This document shows, one piece after another, positions 14,470 through 22,316 of a DNA stretch of 64,000 nucleotides (positions within the stretch are counted from its first letter, which is position 1; every line of letters begins with the position of its first letter). The stretch is taken from assembly GCA_037724045.1 (NCBI GenBank), contig JBBJOW010000010.1, positions 1 through 64,000 of the forward strand. The letters run 5' to 3'. Made by a program: the position numbers and the translations under genes. This DNA comes from DATLGB01 sp037724045. Lineage in GTDB: Bacteria; Actinomycetota; Thermoleophilia; Solirubrobacterales; Solirubrobacteraceae. The notes beneath the pieces are model-generated. The model was not told the origin of the DNA. It did not search any database and saw nothing but the letters and a program-made list of their open reading frames with translations.

Positions 14470-14629
14470 GCCTGGATCCACCGATGACCGGTGGTTCCAT
14501 GGCCCCTCAGGGCGAGTCGGGGGTCGCCGGCCGGGCACCGACAGGATGGTGCCCTGTGGGTGACCGGCCGGCGGCTCCCGGCGAAGTCATGCGGGGTCGT
14601 GGGGCCGCCGGGATCGGTGGATCCAGGCT
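14469..14629. repeat. MITE-like element with 17-bp terminal inverted repeats
   Basis: Perfect 17-bp inverted repeats AGCCTGGATCCACCGAT (14469-14485) and its complement (14613-14629) bracket 161 bp. Inner symmetry includes GCCGGCCGGGCACC against GGTGCCC...ACCGGCCGG around a centre near 14548. It fills the gap between two convergent genes and carries no ORF. Its left end overlaps the stop codon of the gene before it. Confidence 0.7.
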
Positions 14630-14634
14630 GAGGC

Positions 14635-15018
14635 CTACCGGCGCGACTTCTTGCGGGCCTGCTTCTGCGCCCGCGTCTTCTCGCGCTGCTTCTTCTTGGC
14701 CCGCTCGCGGCGCAAGCGGGCGACCTCGACAGCCTCCGGGTCACCCTGCCGCTCGAGCGCGCGCCGGTCGTCGTCGGTGAGGTGGCTGCGGGCGTCGCGC
14801 GTGATGTAGGTGCCGATGGCGACGAACAGGATGAGCACGCCGCCGGCGATGCCGAACAGCACGCCGCGGCTGAGGCTCGACTGGTCGGAGTCCTGGACCG
14901 GCGCAGCCGTCGGCGCCGGGGCGGCCGGCTGCGGCAGCGGCCCGAAGGGGCTCGACTGGGCGCCGGCGGCCGCCGGCATCGCGAGACACAGGAGCGAGAT
15001 CAGGACGAGACGGCGCAT
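14635..15018 (-). CDS. Hypothetical secreted/membrane protein, 127 aa
   Basis: Unknown family. A signal peptide (MRRLVLISLLCLAMPAAAGA) is followed by a Pro/Ala-rich linker, one membrane segment (about 53-72, VLFGIAGGVLILFVAIGTYI) and a strongly basic Lys/Arg C-terminus (RRERAKKKQREK...KKSRR). The basic tail should be cytoplasmic, giving type I topology. Nothing indicates its partner. Confidence 0.65.
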   Translation of the reverse strand: MRRLVLISLLCLAMPAAAGAQSSPFGPLPQPAAPAPTAAPVQDSDQSSLSRGVLFGIAGGVLILFVAIGTYITRDARSHLTDDDRRALERQGDPEAVEVARLRRERAKKKQREKTRAQKQARKKSRR

Positions 15019-15071
15019 CGGCCGGGCAGGTTAGACGCCTACGGCCGCCCAGCGGCGGCCGTGGAAGCGGA

Positions 15072-15609
15072 TCAGGCATGGGGCATCGCCGGGGTCTGGG
15101 CGGCGTTGTGTGCGTTCACCGCGGTCCGGCTCGTGACCAGGAAGCCCTGGCCGGCGCCGGCGAGCATGAAGGCGGGCGCGCCGAGCGCGGCGATGCGCAG
15201 ATAGGTGACCGCCTCGTCGCGGACCTCGCCGTCGCCGCCCAGCAGGGTCACGAGCGGCGGGGCGAGAGCCACCGCGAGCACCAGCAGCACCACGCCGATC
15301 GCCAGCGCGAGGCACTGCGCCACCTCCGCCGCCTGCCCATGCAGCAGGTGTGCCTTGGGGGTGACCTTCTGCGTAGCGCGGGTGTAGGGGGGCGAAGCCC
15401 CCTTGGAAGCCGCTCAGCAGGATCGTGGTGGCCAGGCGAGCGCGGCGAGCTGCGTCGTCCCGATGTGGCCGACCGAACCTGGGGGGTGAGCCGAAGGCTG
15501 CAGGGGGGCGAAGCCCGCCTGCCACGAGCACGTACAGCGGCTCGGACGCGAGCGCGCCCAGCGCGGGGACGGCGAGCCGGAAGATCTCCCTGTCGTAGGT
15601 TGACCGCAC
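15072..15609 (-). pseudogene. MATE/DinF-type multidrug efflux remnant
   Basis: The N-terminal third of a MATE transporter spread over at least three frames. Recognisable pieces in order are DREIFRLAVPALGALASEPLYVLV, then VGHIGTTQLAALA in a second frame (the motif usually preceded by DTAI), ATTILLSGF, and finally QCLALAIGVVLLVLAVAL...YLRIAALGAPAFMLAGAGQGFL in another. Two palindromes of the GGGGGCGAAGCCCCC type sit exactly at the breaks. The rest of the transporter is missing, so it is not functional. Confidence 0.7.
15388..15522. repeat. Palindromes inserted in the MATE remnant
   Basis: A perfect hairpin GGGGGCgaaGCCCCC lies at 15388-15402 and a second, GCAGGGGGGCGAAGCCCGCCTGC, at 15499-15522. 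Both interrupt the MATE reading frames. They share the CGAAGC loop with other repeats in the window. Confidence 0.65.
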
Positions 15610-15612
15610 CCG

Positions 15613-16461
15613 GTGAAGCTACGTCTCTATCACCACTCGGACGGTGCGAGGATCGCGTACCGCGAGGCGGGGACCGGCCCGCCGCTCGCGCTCCTGCACT
15701 CCGCAGGGCTGTCGCACCGCGAGTTCGAGCCCCTCGTGGAGGAGCTGTCGGATCGCTTCCGGCTCGTGCTCCCCGACCTGCCGCTGCACGGCGACTCCGA
15801 GGACCGGCCGCGCCATCCGTACACGCGCGAGTGGTTCGTCGAGGTGCTGTCGGCCTTCGTGCGCGACTCGTGCGGACCGCGCCCGCTCGTCGGCGGGCAT
15901 GGCGTCGGCGGCCTCCTCGCCCTGCGCGCGGTGCTTTCGCGTCAGCTGCAGCCGTCCGGCCTCGTCCTGCTGCCGAGCGCGCTGCATCGCGGCACCGGCC
16001 ACGGGCGCTCCGAACAGGCGGTCCGGGTCGCCGCCCGCGCCGGCGCCGTCCCCGGGCTCGGCCGGGTCGCCGCCCGCGGCGTCACCCTCGCGTTCCGGCC
16101 CGCCGTCGGCGAGTCGCTCTCCGCGCGGCGCAACCCGGCCGCGCGCGACCTCATGCGTCACGCGCTCGCCGACCTGCCCCGCAACGGCAACCGCGCCCGG
16201 GCGTGGGCCAAGGCCGCGCGCCGCTGGCCCCCTGGGGCGGGCCAGGCCGATCTCGACCTGCTCGACGCCTACCGCCACGTCGACTGCCGGACGTTGCTTC
16301 TATGGGCCGACGAGGACCCTGCGCATCCCCTGTCGCTGGCCGAGGAGATCGAGGGACTCATTCCGGACGCGCAGCTGCGCGTGCTCCCGGGGACCGGCTT
16401 CCTGATGGCCTACGACGACCCCGTGGGGATGGCGCGGGAGTTGGCTGCGTTCTGTCTCTGA
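15613..16461 (+). CDS. Alpha/beta-hydrolase fold protein without catalytic Ser and His
   Basis: A 282-aa alpha/beta-hydrolase. The fold is clear (GPPLALLHSAGLSHREFEPL oxyanion-loop region, LVLPDLPLHGDSE, LLLWADEDPAHPL with the acid residue, and a closing C-terminal helix). The nucleophile elbow, normally G-x-S-x-G, reads G95-H-G-V-G99, so Ser is replaced by Gly97. The usual catalytic His (GHxxxxE/DP) is Phe263 in GTGFLMAYDDP. It is therefore unlikely to be a hydrolase; binding or cofactor-free roles are known for such proteins. The start is GTG at 15613, just past the MATE remnant. Confidence 0.8.
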   Translation: MKLRLYHHSDGARIAYREAGTGPPLALLHSAGLSHREFEPLVEELSDRFRLVLPDLPLHGDSEDRPRHPYTREWFVEVLSAFVRDSCGPRPLVGGHGVGGLLALRAVLSRQLQPSGLVLLPSALHRGTGHGRSEQAVRVAARAGAVPGLGRVAARGVTLAFRPAVGESLSARRNPAARDLMRHALADLPRNGNRARAWAKAARRWPPGAGQADLDLLDAYRHVDCRTLLLWADEDPAHPLSLAEEIEGLIPDAQLRVLPGTGFLMAYDDPVGMARELAAFCL

Positions 16462-16772
16462 GTCGTCACTTCCGGGTCTGGAAAAGCATCACTGAGCATC
16501 AGCTCGTGTTCGAGATCGACGCCTGGCACACGCACGGCAACCGGGGTTCCTTCGAGGGCGACCGCCTCAGGGACGAGCACTACGAGGACCACGGGATCCG
16601 GGTTCGAAGGGTCACCGACACGCGGCTGCACGGCGAGCCGGACGCGGTCGCGGCGCGGGTCAGACGCGCGCTAGTGGTGTGCCCGGCAAGGTTCGCCGGG
16701 TCGGCGGCGATGCCGGGTGGATGCTGCGGCGTGCACGCGTTTCAGCCGGTGTACCTCAGGTACATGGGCTGA
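16461..16772 (+). pseudogene. DUF559-type endonuclease fragment
   Basis: No start codon is present, but the frame after the hydrolase stop encodes LVFEIDAWHTHGNRGSFEG, then DRLRDEHYEDHGIRVRRVTD and VAARVRRAL. This is the C-terminal core of DUF559 (Vsr-like restriction-endonuclease fold: D/E..D-W-x-x-H...F-x-x-DR-x-RD...RVT). The N-terminal half is absent and the end runs into a palindrome. In intact relatives this domain is part of abortive-infection or conjugation-linked proteins; here it is a remnant. Confidence 0.6.
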
Positions 16773-16793
16773 ACGTGGGTGCGGTGCAGCGCC
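16720..16793. repeat. Imperfect palindrome after the DUF559 fragment
   Basis: The centre GTGTACCTCAGGTACAT (about 16751-16768) is flanked by arms of about 34 nt that match each other imperfectly in inverted orientation (GCTGC...TTCAGCC against GGCTGAACG...GCAGC). There is no T-tract. It supplies the last codons of the DUF559 fragment. Confidence 0.5.
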
Positions 16794-16836
16794 GCCCGGC
16801 GCGGCGCAACCCGGTGAACGTTGGCGGGTGCGCCAC

Positions 16837-16842
16837 TAGGTT
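16837..16842 (+). promoter_or_regulatory. Leaderless -10 box of fumC
   Basis: TAGGTT lies 7 bases before the fumC ATG, in ACTAGGTTCCCACCC. The same sequence ACTAGGTTC precedes the sulfatase gene. Confidence 0.5.
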
Positions 16843-16849
16843 CCCACCC

Positions 16850-18172
16850 ATGACAGAGCAGCTGTGGGGCGGTGAGACGACGAAGGCCGTGGCGAACTTC
16901 CCGATCTCGGGTGAGCGGGTCCCCGTCAGCGTGGTGCGCTGGCTCGGGCGGATCAAGGGCGCAGCCGCGCGTGTCAACGCCGACCTCGGCCTGCTCGACG
17001 CCGAGCTCGCGAACCGGATCGCCGAAGCCGGCGACGCCGTGGCCAAGGGCGACCACGACCACCAGTTCCCGATCGACGTGTTCCAGACGGGCTCGGGCAC
17101 GTCGTCGAACATGAACGCCAACGAGGTGCTGGCGAACCTCGCCGGCGAGGGAGCGCATCCCAACGATCACGTGAACATGGGGCAGTCCTCCAACGACGTC
17201 TTCCCGAGCGCCGTCCACCTGGCCGCGCTCGACGAGGCCACGAACGCGCTGCTGCCCGCGCTGGACGCCCTCGAGGGCTCGCTGCAGAGCAAGGCGGACG
17301 CCTACGTCGACATCGTCAAGGCTGGCCGCACGCACCTGATGGACGCCGTTCCCGTGACGCTCGGCCAGGAGTTCGCCGGCTACGCGGCGCAGGTCCGCCT
17401 CGGCGCCAGGCGGGTGCGCAACGCGCTGCCGCAGGTCGCGCAGATCCCGCTCGGCGGCACCGCGACCGGCACCGGGCTCAACACCCACAAGGACTTCGCG
17501 GCGGGCGTGCGCGCGAAGCTCGCCGAGGCCACCGGCCTGCCGATCGAGGCGCCCGAGGACCCGTTCGAGGCCCAGGGCAACCGCGACGCGCTCGTGGAGC
17601 TGTCCGGTGCGCTGAAGGTCATCGCCGTCAGCCTCACGAAGATCGCCAACGACCTCGCGCTGATGGGCTCGGGTCCCCGCGCCGGCATCGGCGAGCTCTT
17701 CCTGCCCGAGCTGCAGAAGGGCTCGAGCATCATGCCGGGCAAGGTCAACCCGGTCCTGCCCGAGGTCGTCCTCCAGGTCTCCGCCCAGGTGATCGGCAAC
17801 GACACCGCGATCACCATCGGCGGCATGCAGGGCCAGTTCGAGCTCAACGTGCGCATCCCGCTGATCGCGCGCAACCTGCTGCAGTCGATCCACCTGCTGA
17901 CAACGACGTGCACCGCCTTCAAGGAGAAGTGCGTCGACGGCCTCGAGCCCAACCACGACGGTTGCGAGGCCTCGGCCGAGGGGACGCTCGCCGTCGCCAC
18001 CGCGCTCAACCCGTTCATCGGCTACGACAAGGCCGCGGAGATCGTCAAGACGGCCGCTGCGTCGGGCGGGACGCTGCGCGAGGTCGCGCGCGAGCACGGC
18101 GTGGACGAGGAGACGCTCGACAAGGCGCTCGATCTGCGCAAGATCGCCGCCGGCTCGTCCGCGAAGGATTAG
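16850..18172 (+). CDS. fumC: Fumarate hydratase, class II
   Basis: TCA-cycle fumarase converting fumarate to malate, cytosolic homotetramer. It shows the class II features FQTGSGTSSNMNANEV near 83-98, the HPNDHVNMGQSSNDVFPSA-type segment, the KAGRTHLMDAVPVTLGQE region, and the signature GSSIMPGKVNP. The ATG at 16850 gives 440 aa; some class II fumarases are about 460 aa, the N-terminus here being slightly short. The stop overlaps the convergent GGDEF gene by 4 bp. Confidence 0.93.
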   Translation: MTEQLWGGETTKAVANFPISGERVPVSVVRWLGRIKGAAARVNADLGLLDAELANRIAEAGDAVAKGDHDHQFPIDVFQTGSGTSSNMNANEVLANLAGEGAHPNDHVNMGQSSNDVFPSAVHLAALDEATNALLPALDALEGSLQSKADAYVDIVKAGRTHLMDAVPVTLGQEFAGYAAQVRLGARRVRNALPQVAQIPLGGTATGTGLNTHKDFAAGVRAKLAEATGLPIEAPEDPFEAQGNRDALVELSGALKVIAVSLTKIANDLALMGSGPRAGIGELFLPELQKGSSIMPGKVNPVLPEVVLQVSAQVIGNDTAITIGGMQGQFELNVRIPLIARNLLQSIHLLTTTCTAFKEKCVDGLEPNHDGCEASAEGTLAVATALNPFIGYDKAAEIVKTAAASGGTLREVAREHGVDEETLDKALDLRKIAAGSSAKD

Positions 18173-19083
18173 GCAGCGCCGATGACGGCGTTGCGCCCGC
18201 TGCGCTTGGCCTCGTAGAGCGCGCCGTCGGCGCGCGCCACGAGGTCGGCGCCCGCCTCCCCGGTGCCGCGCATCGCCCAGCCGACGGACATGGTCACGTT
18301 GATCTCGTCGTCGCCGATGAAGAAGGGCGGGTCGGCCACCTCGGCGCGGATGCGCTCGGCGACCTCGGCGGCGTGCACCGCCACCGCGTCGGGCATGAGG
18401 ACGACGAACTCCTCGCCACCCCAGCGCACCGGCACATCGCTGGTGCGCACCGCGCTCGCCAGGCGCCGCGCCGTCTCGCGCAGGCACGAGTCGCCCGCGT
18501 CGTGGCCGTAGGCGTCGTTGAGCGTCTTGAAGTGGTCGAGGTCGCACATGAGCACGCACAGCGTGCGGTCGTGGCGCTCGGCGGAGGCGATCGTGCGGTC
18601 GAGCTCGCCGAAGCCATGGCGGCGGTTGGCGAGGCCGGTCAATGCGTCGGTGAGCGCCTGGTGGCTCAGCAGCGCGTTGGCGTTGTGCAGGTCGTCCTGC
18701 AGGCGCTTGACGCGCACCGCCGCGCTCACGCGCGCCACGAGCTCCTCGATCTGCGGCGGCTTGAGCATGAAGTCGTGCGCGCCGCGGCTCAGGCACGCGG
18801 GCGCGTCGCGGTCCACCGACCCGGTGAGCACGATCACCGGCGGTGCGTTGACCATGCTCCGGACGGCGTCGAGCACGTCGAGCCCGGGCATGTCGGGAAG
18901 CCCGAGGTCGAGCAGCACGGTCTCCACCCGTCCGTCGACCGTCTCGATCGCCGCCCGGCCCGATCCGACGCCGACCACGTGAAAGCCGTACTTGCGCAGG
19001 ACCTCTTCCAGGAACATGCGCACGGATTCGTGGTCGTCGACGACGACGACGAAGCCGTTGGAGGTTCGCCGGCCGTCGATCAC
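18169..19083 (-). CDS. Response regulator with GGDEF domain (diguanylate cyclase)
   Basis: PleD-like protein, 304 aa: an N-terminal receiver domain (about 10-125) with acidic pocket VVDDHES, phospho-acceptor Asp in LLDLGLPD, and K in DFMLKPP; a coiled linker (LQDDLHNANALLSHQ); and a C-terminal GGDEF domain with DALTGLANRR, CDLDHFKTLND and active-site GGEEF. An RxxD inhibitory site (RTSD) lies five residues before GGEEF. It should make c-di-GMP when phosphorylated. The GTG at 19083 is the start. No histidine kinase is adjacent. Confidence 0.92.
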   Translation of the reverse strand: MIDGRRTSNGFVVVVDDHESVRMFLEEVLRKYGFHVVGVGSGRAAIETVDGRVETVLLDLGLPDMPGLDVLDAVRSMVNAPPVIVLTGSVDRDAPACLSRGAHDFMLKPPQIEELVARVSAAVRVKRLQDDLHNANALLSHQALTDALTGLANRRHGFGELDRTIASAERHDRTLCVLMCDLDHFKTLNDAYGHDAGDSCLRETARRLASAVRTSDVPVRWGGEEFVVLMPDAVAVHAAEVAERIRAEVADPPFFIGDDEINVTMSVGWAMRGTGEAGADLVARADGALYEAKRSGRNAVIGAA

Positions 19084-19114
19084 GCGGGCAGTCTCTTGCG
19101 CACTACGCGCAGTA

Positions 19115-20791
19115 TTACGGTCGGAGCCGACGCACGCGTTCGCAATCGCCGGCGACGCGGTCGCGACCGTCGGCGCGAACGAGGTCGCGGCCCCGTCCGC
19201 AGGCGACCCGATCGGCCCCGCCCCCGCGGACGAGCAGCTTGTCGTCGCCCGCCAGGCCGTCGAGGCAGTCGGCGCGCCGGCCCCCGCGCAGCACGTCGTC
19301 GGAGCGGCTGCCGCGAGCGGACCGGCCGCACGCGACCCGCACCGCCGCGCGCGCCCGTGCGACGTTGCCCGCGAAGTCCCGGGCGATCACGCGGACGACG
19401 TGCGGACCCGGTGCAAGCTCAAGCGGCGAGCGGTAGAGCGACGACGACCAGACGGACCCCTCGGCAGCAAGGGCGCCGGAGCCGGTCCGCCCGCCGCCAC
19501 CGAACACGACGGCGGCGACACCGCGGTCGTCGGCGATCGTGGCCGTGGTGCCACCGGGCCCGAGCGCGATGGCGGGCGGGGTGACGTCGCGGGTCAGCAG
19601 CGCGCCCGAACCGAAGGCGACGAAGCCGCGGGCGATCGCCGGCGCGACCTGCGGGCCGCCCGGCAGCGGTTCGGCGGCGGCGTCGACGAGGCTCACCGCG
19701 CGGCCGGCGACGTACGCGTACTCGCCGGCGATCGAGGGCGCGCTCGCGGCGCCCGAAGCCGTGCCGACGAGCGACAGGTCGCCCCGGAGCACGCTCAGCC
19801 CCGCGTCGGTCGCCACCGCGAGCCGCCCGCTGCCGCTGCCGCTGACCGCCAGCCCAGCCGGCGCGCCCGGGACGGTCGCGGTCGAAGCGACCCGCGGCGA
19901 CGGTCCCAGGGCCACGGTGCGCACGCGCGCGCCGGTGGCGACCCCGGTCAGCAGCAGCAGGTCGGTGCCCGGCCACGCCAGCGCCGCCGGCACCTCCGCG
20001 GCGCCCAGGTCGAGGGTCAGCTCCGGTGAGGCGTCGAAGACCCCGTCGGCGCGCCGGAAGTCCAGGCCGCCCGTCCGCGGCACGACCACGAAGAACACGT
20101 CGCCGATCACCACCAGCGCCGGCGGGACGGCGGCGACGGAGGCCACCGGCGCCAACTCGGTACTCGCCAGCTCGCCGTCGGCCGACATGCCGATACGCAC
20201 GAGCCCTCCGCCGGACGGGCACGAGCCGCGGATGGTGAAGAAGAGCAGCCGCGTCCCGTCGTCGGCCACCGGGGTCAGCAACGGTGCGCCCGCCTCGGTG
20301 CAGCCGAGGCTTCCCGGAACGGGGACGTCGGCGCCCACGCGAACCCCGGAGGCCTCGTCGAAGCGCGCGATCTCCACGCCGCCGCCATCGTCGTGGACGG
20401 CCAGCAGCTCTCCCCGCGCCGCGCTGGTGGAGGTGGAGACGAAGCCGCTGGCCAGCGCGTCCGCGGGGTCGGTGACCGCCGCATCCGCCACCAGGGTTCC
20501 CCCCGGCGGGCCGACGGCGGCGCCCGTGGCGAGCACGCGGATGTGGACGCGCGCGTCCGCCGTCCCGTAGGCGACACGCTGCTCGGCCGGCCCGTCGCCC
20601 CCGGTGATGACGGGCGGCGTGCGGACGACCTCGTCTGCGAACGACCACGCCACCGTCGCGGGCAGCACACCCGGCTCAGTGTCCTGCGCGCCGGTACGCA
20701 GCGGGCTGCCCCCCGCCGCGGGCCAGAAGGTCGCGTTCGCGGAGGCCGGCGCGCCGGCGAGCGCGAACGCGAGCGCGAGGCTAGAGCGCCA
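19115..20791 (-). CDS. Secreted protein with RTX-like C-terminal repeats; start codon unclear
   Basis: About 555 aa. The sequence SSLALAFALAGAPASA is a signal-peptide core, followed by a long beta-rich region with repeated GG/VA strands suggestive of a propeller, an Ig-like segment (PLELAPGPHVVRVIARDFAGN) and a C-terminus with calcium-type nonapeptide remnants (LAGDDKLLVRGGGADRVACG, GRDLVRADGRDRV). Function unknown, presumably cell-surface or extracellular. No ATG, GTG or TTG lies in frame near the signal peptide; the 5' end is at or inside the end of the preceding aldehyde dehydrogenase gene. A lost start codon or a non-standard one must be considered. Confidence 0.65.
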   Translation of the reverse strand, partial: WRSSLALAFALAGAPASANATFWPAAGGSPLRTGAQDTEPGVLPATVAWSFADEVVRTPPVITGGDGPAEQRVAYGTADARVHIRVLATGAAVGPPGGTLVADAAVTDPADALASGFVSTSTSAARGELLAVHDDGGGVEIARFDEASGVRVGADVPVPGSLGCTEAGAPLLTPVADDGTRLLFFTIRGSCPSGGGLVRIGMSADGELASTELAPVASVAAVPPALVVIGDVFFVVVPRTGGLDFRRADGVFDASPELTLDLGAAEVPAALAWPGTDLLLLTGVATGARVRTVALGPSPRVASTATVPGAPAGLAVSGSGSGRLAVATDAGLSVLRGDLSLVGTASGAASAPSIAGEYAYVAGRAVSLVDAAAEPLPGGPQVAPAIARGFVAFGSGALLTRDVTPPAIALGPGGTTATIADDRGVAAVVFGGGGRTGSGALAAEGSVWSSSLYRSPLELAPGPHVVRVIARDFAGNVARARAAVRVACGRSARGSRSDDVLRGGRRADCLDGLAGDDKLLVRGGGADRVACGRGRDLVRADGRDRVAGDCERVRRLRP

Positions 20792-22316
20792 TCGCCACGT
20801 ACTTGGTCTCCAGGTACTCGCCGATGCCCTCCGAGCCGCCTTCCCGGCCGAAGCCCGACTGCTTGACGCCGCCGAACGGCGCCGAGGCGTTGGAGACCAT
20901 GCCCTGGTTGAGGCCGACCATGCCGGTCTCGAGGCGCTCGCAGACACGGAAGGCACGCTGGAGGTCGCGGGTGTAGACGTAGGCGACGAGCCCGTATTCG
21001 GTGTCGTTGGCAGCGGCAATCGCCTCGTCCTCCGAGCCGAAGGTGGCCACGGGAGCCACCGGGCCGAAGATCTCCTCCTTGAGCATGCGCGCGTCATCCG
21101 GCACCCGCGACAACACGGTGGGCGCGTAGAAGTATCCCGGTCCGTCAAGCGATTTCGCGCCCGTCAGCGCCTCGGCGCCCCTGGAGGTCGCGTCCTCGAC
21201 GAGCTCGGCGACCTTGTCGCGCTGGTCGGCGTCGATGAGCGGGCCGACCTCGACACCCTCCTCGGTGCCCCGGCCGACCTTCATCGCGCCCATCCGCTCC
21301 GCGAGCTTGGCGGTGAACTCCTCCGCGACCGCCTCGGCGACATGGAAGCGGTTGGCCGACGTGCACGCCTCGCCGATGTTGCGCATCTTGGCGATCATCG
21401 CGCCCTCGACCGCGGCGTCGATGTCGGCGTCCTCGAAGACGACGAACGGCGCGTTGCCGCCGAGCTCCATGGAGACGCGCAGGACGTTCTCCGCCGACTG
21501 CGCGATGAGCTTGCGCCCGATCTCCGTGGAGCCGGTGAAGGACAGCTTGCGCAGGCGAGGGTCGCTGAGGATCGGCTTGGAGACATCCGACGCCGACGAT
21601 GACGTGACGACGTTGAGCACGCCGCCGGGCAGCCCCGCCTCCTCGAGCACCTGGGCGAGCGCGAACATCGACAGCGGGGTCTGCTTGGCGGGCTTGATCA
21701 CCATCGTGCAGCCGGCGGCGACGGCGGGACCGATCTTGCGCGTCCCCATCGCCATGGGGAAGTTCCAGGGCGTGATGAAGTAGCACGGGCCGACGGGCTG
21801 GCGCATGGTGAGCACACGGCCGGTGCCTCCGGGCGCCACCGCGTAGCGGCCCTCGATGCGCACCGCCTCCTCGGAGAACCAGCGGAAGAAGTCGGCCGCG
21901 TAGGTGATCTCGGCCTTGGACTCCTTGATCGTCTTGCCCATCTCGAGCGTCATCAGCAGCGCGAGGTCGTCGAGGCGCGCCATGATCAGCTCGTACGCGC
22001 GGCGCAGCACCTCGCCGCGCTCGCGGGGTGCTGTGGCGGCCCACTCCTCGCGCATGGCGACCGCTGCGTCCATCGCGGCGGCCGCGTCGTCGGGCGTGGC
22101 GTCGGCGATCTGCGCGATCGTCTCACCCGTGGAGGGGTCCTCGACGTCGAGGGTCGCGGCGGCGTCGCGCCACTCGCCCCCGATGAAGAGCCCCGTCTTG
22201 ACGGACTTCAGAACCGATGCTTCATTTCGGCCTCCGTCGGCCGGCCTTCGGCCGTCATCGCGGCCGGCTTCGCCGGCGCTGCGCCCAAGTTCGGACCTAC
22301 GGACGACGTTACTCAT
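20781..22316 (-). CDS. gabD: NAD(P)-dependent succinate-semialdehyde dehydrogenase-like
   Basis: Aldehyde dehydrogenase of the SSADH group, 511 aa. Visible are FITPWNFPMAMGTRKIGPA, the MVIKPAKQTPLS cofactor segment, SFTGSTEIG, the general-base motif MELGGNAPF and the catalytic Cys in GEACTSANRF. The ATG at 22316 overlaps the stop of the acetolactate-synthase-like gene (ATGA), so they form one unit. The first about 30 residues (NVVRRSELGRSAGEAGRDDG...) are unlike the family and are encoded by a palindromic repeat; the conserved protein begins at about KSVKTGLFIGGEW. Exact substrate is inferred. Confidence 0.88.
   Translation of the reverse strand: MSNVVRRSELGRSAGEAGRDDGRRPADGGRNEASVLKSVKTGLFIGGEWRDAAATLDVEDPSTGETIAQIADATPDDAAAAMDAAVAMREEWAATAPRERGEVLRRAYELIMARLDDLALLMTLEMGKTIKESKAEITYAADFFRWFSEEAVRIEGRYAVAPGGTGRVLTMRQPVGPCYFITPWNFPMAMGTRKIGPAVAAGCTMVIKPAKQTPLSMFALAQVLEEAGLPGGVLNVVTSSSASDVSKPILSDPRLRKLSFTGSTEIGRKLIAQSAENVLRVSMELGGNAPFVVFEDADIDAAVEGAMIAKMRNIGEACTSANRFHVAEAVAEEFTAKLAERMGAMKVGRGTEEGVEVGPLIDADQRDKVAELVEDATSRGAEALTGAKSLDGPGYFYAPTVLSRVPDDARMLKEEIFGPVAPVATFGSEDEAIAAANDTEYGLVAYVYTRDLQRAFRVCERLETGMVGLNQGMVSNASAPFGGVKQSGFGREGGSEGIGEYLETKYVAMAL
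22232..22312. repeat. Repeat forming the N-terminal codons of gabD
   Basis: The segment holds hairpins CGGCCGGCCTTCGGCCG (22238-22254) and GGCCGGCTTCGCCGGC (from 22262). On the minus strand it opens AACGTCGTCCGTAGGTC, closely matching the 41-bp tandem unit at 61180 (TGACGTCGTCCGAAGGTC). It lies in frame between the gabD start codon and its conserved domain. Confidence 0.65.

Noticed and set aside
14469..14629. Structured regulatory RNA
   Set aside because: The perfect terminal inverted repeats and position between convergent genes fit a MITE-like element better; kept as a finding instead.
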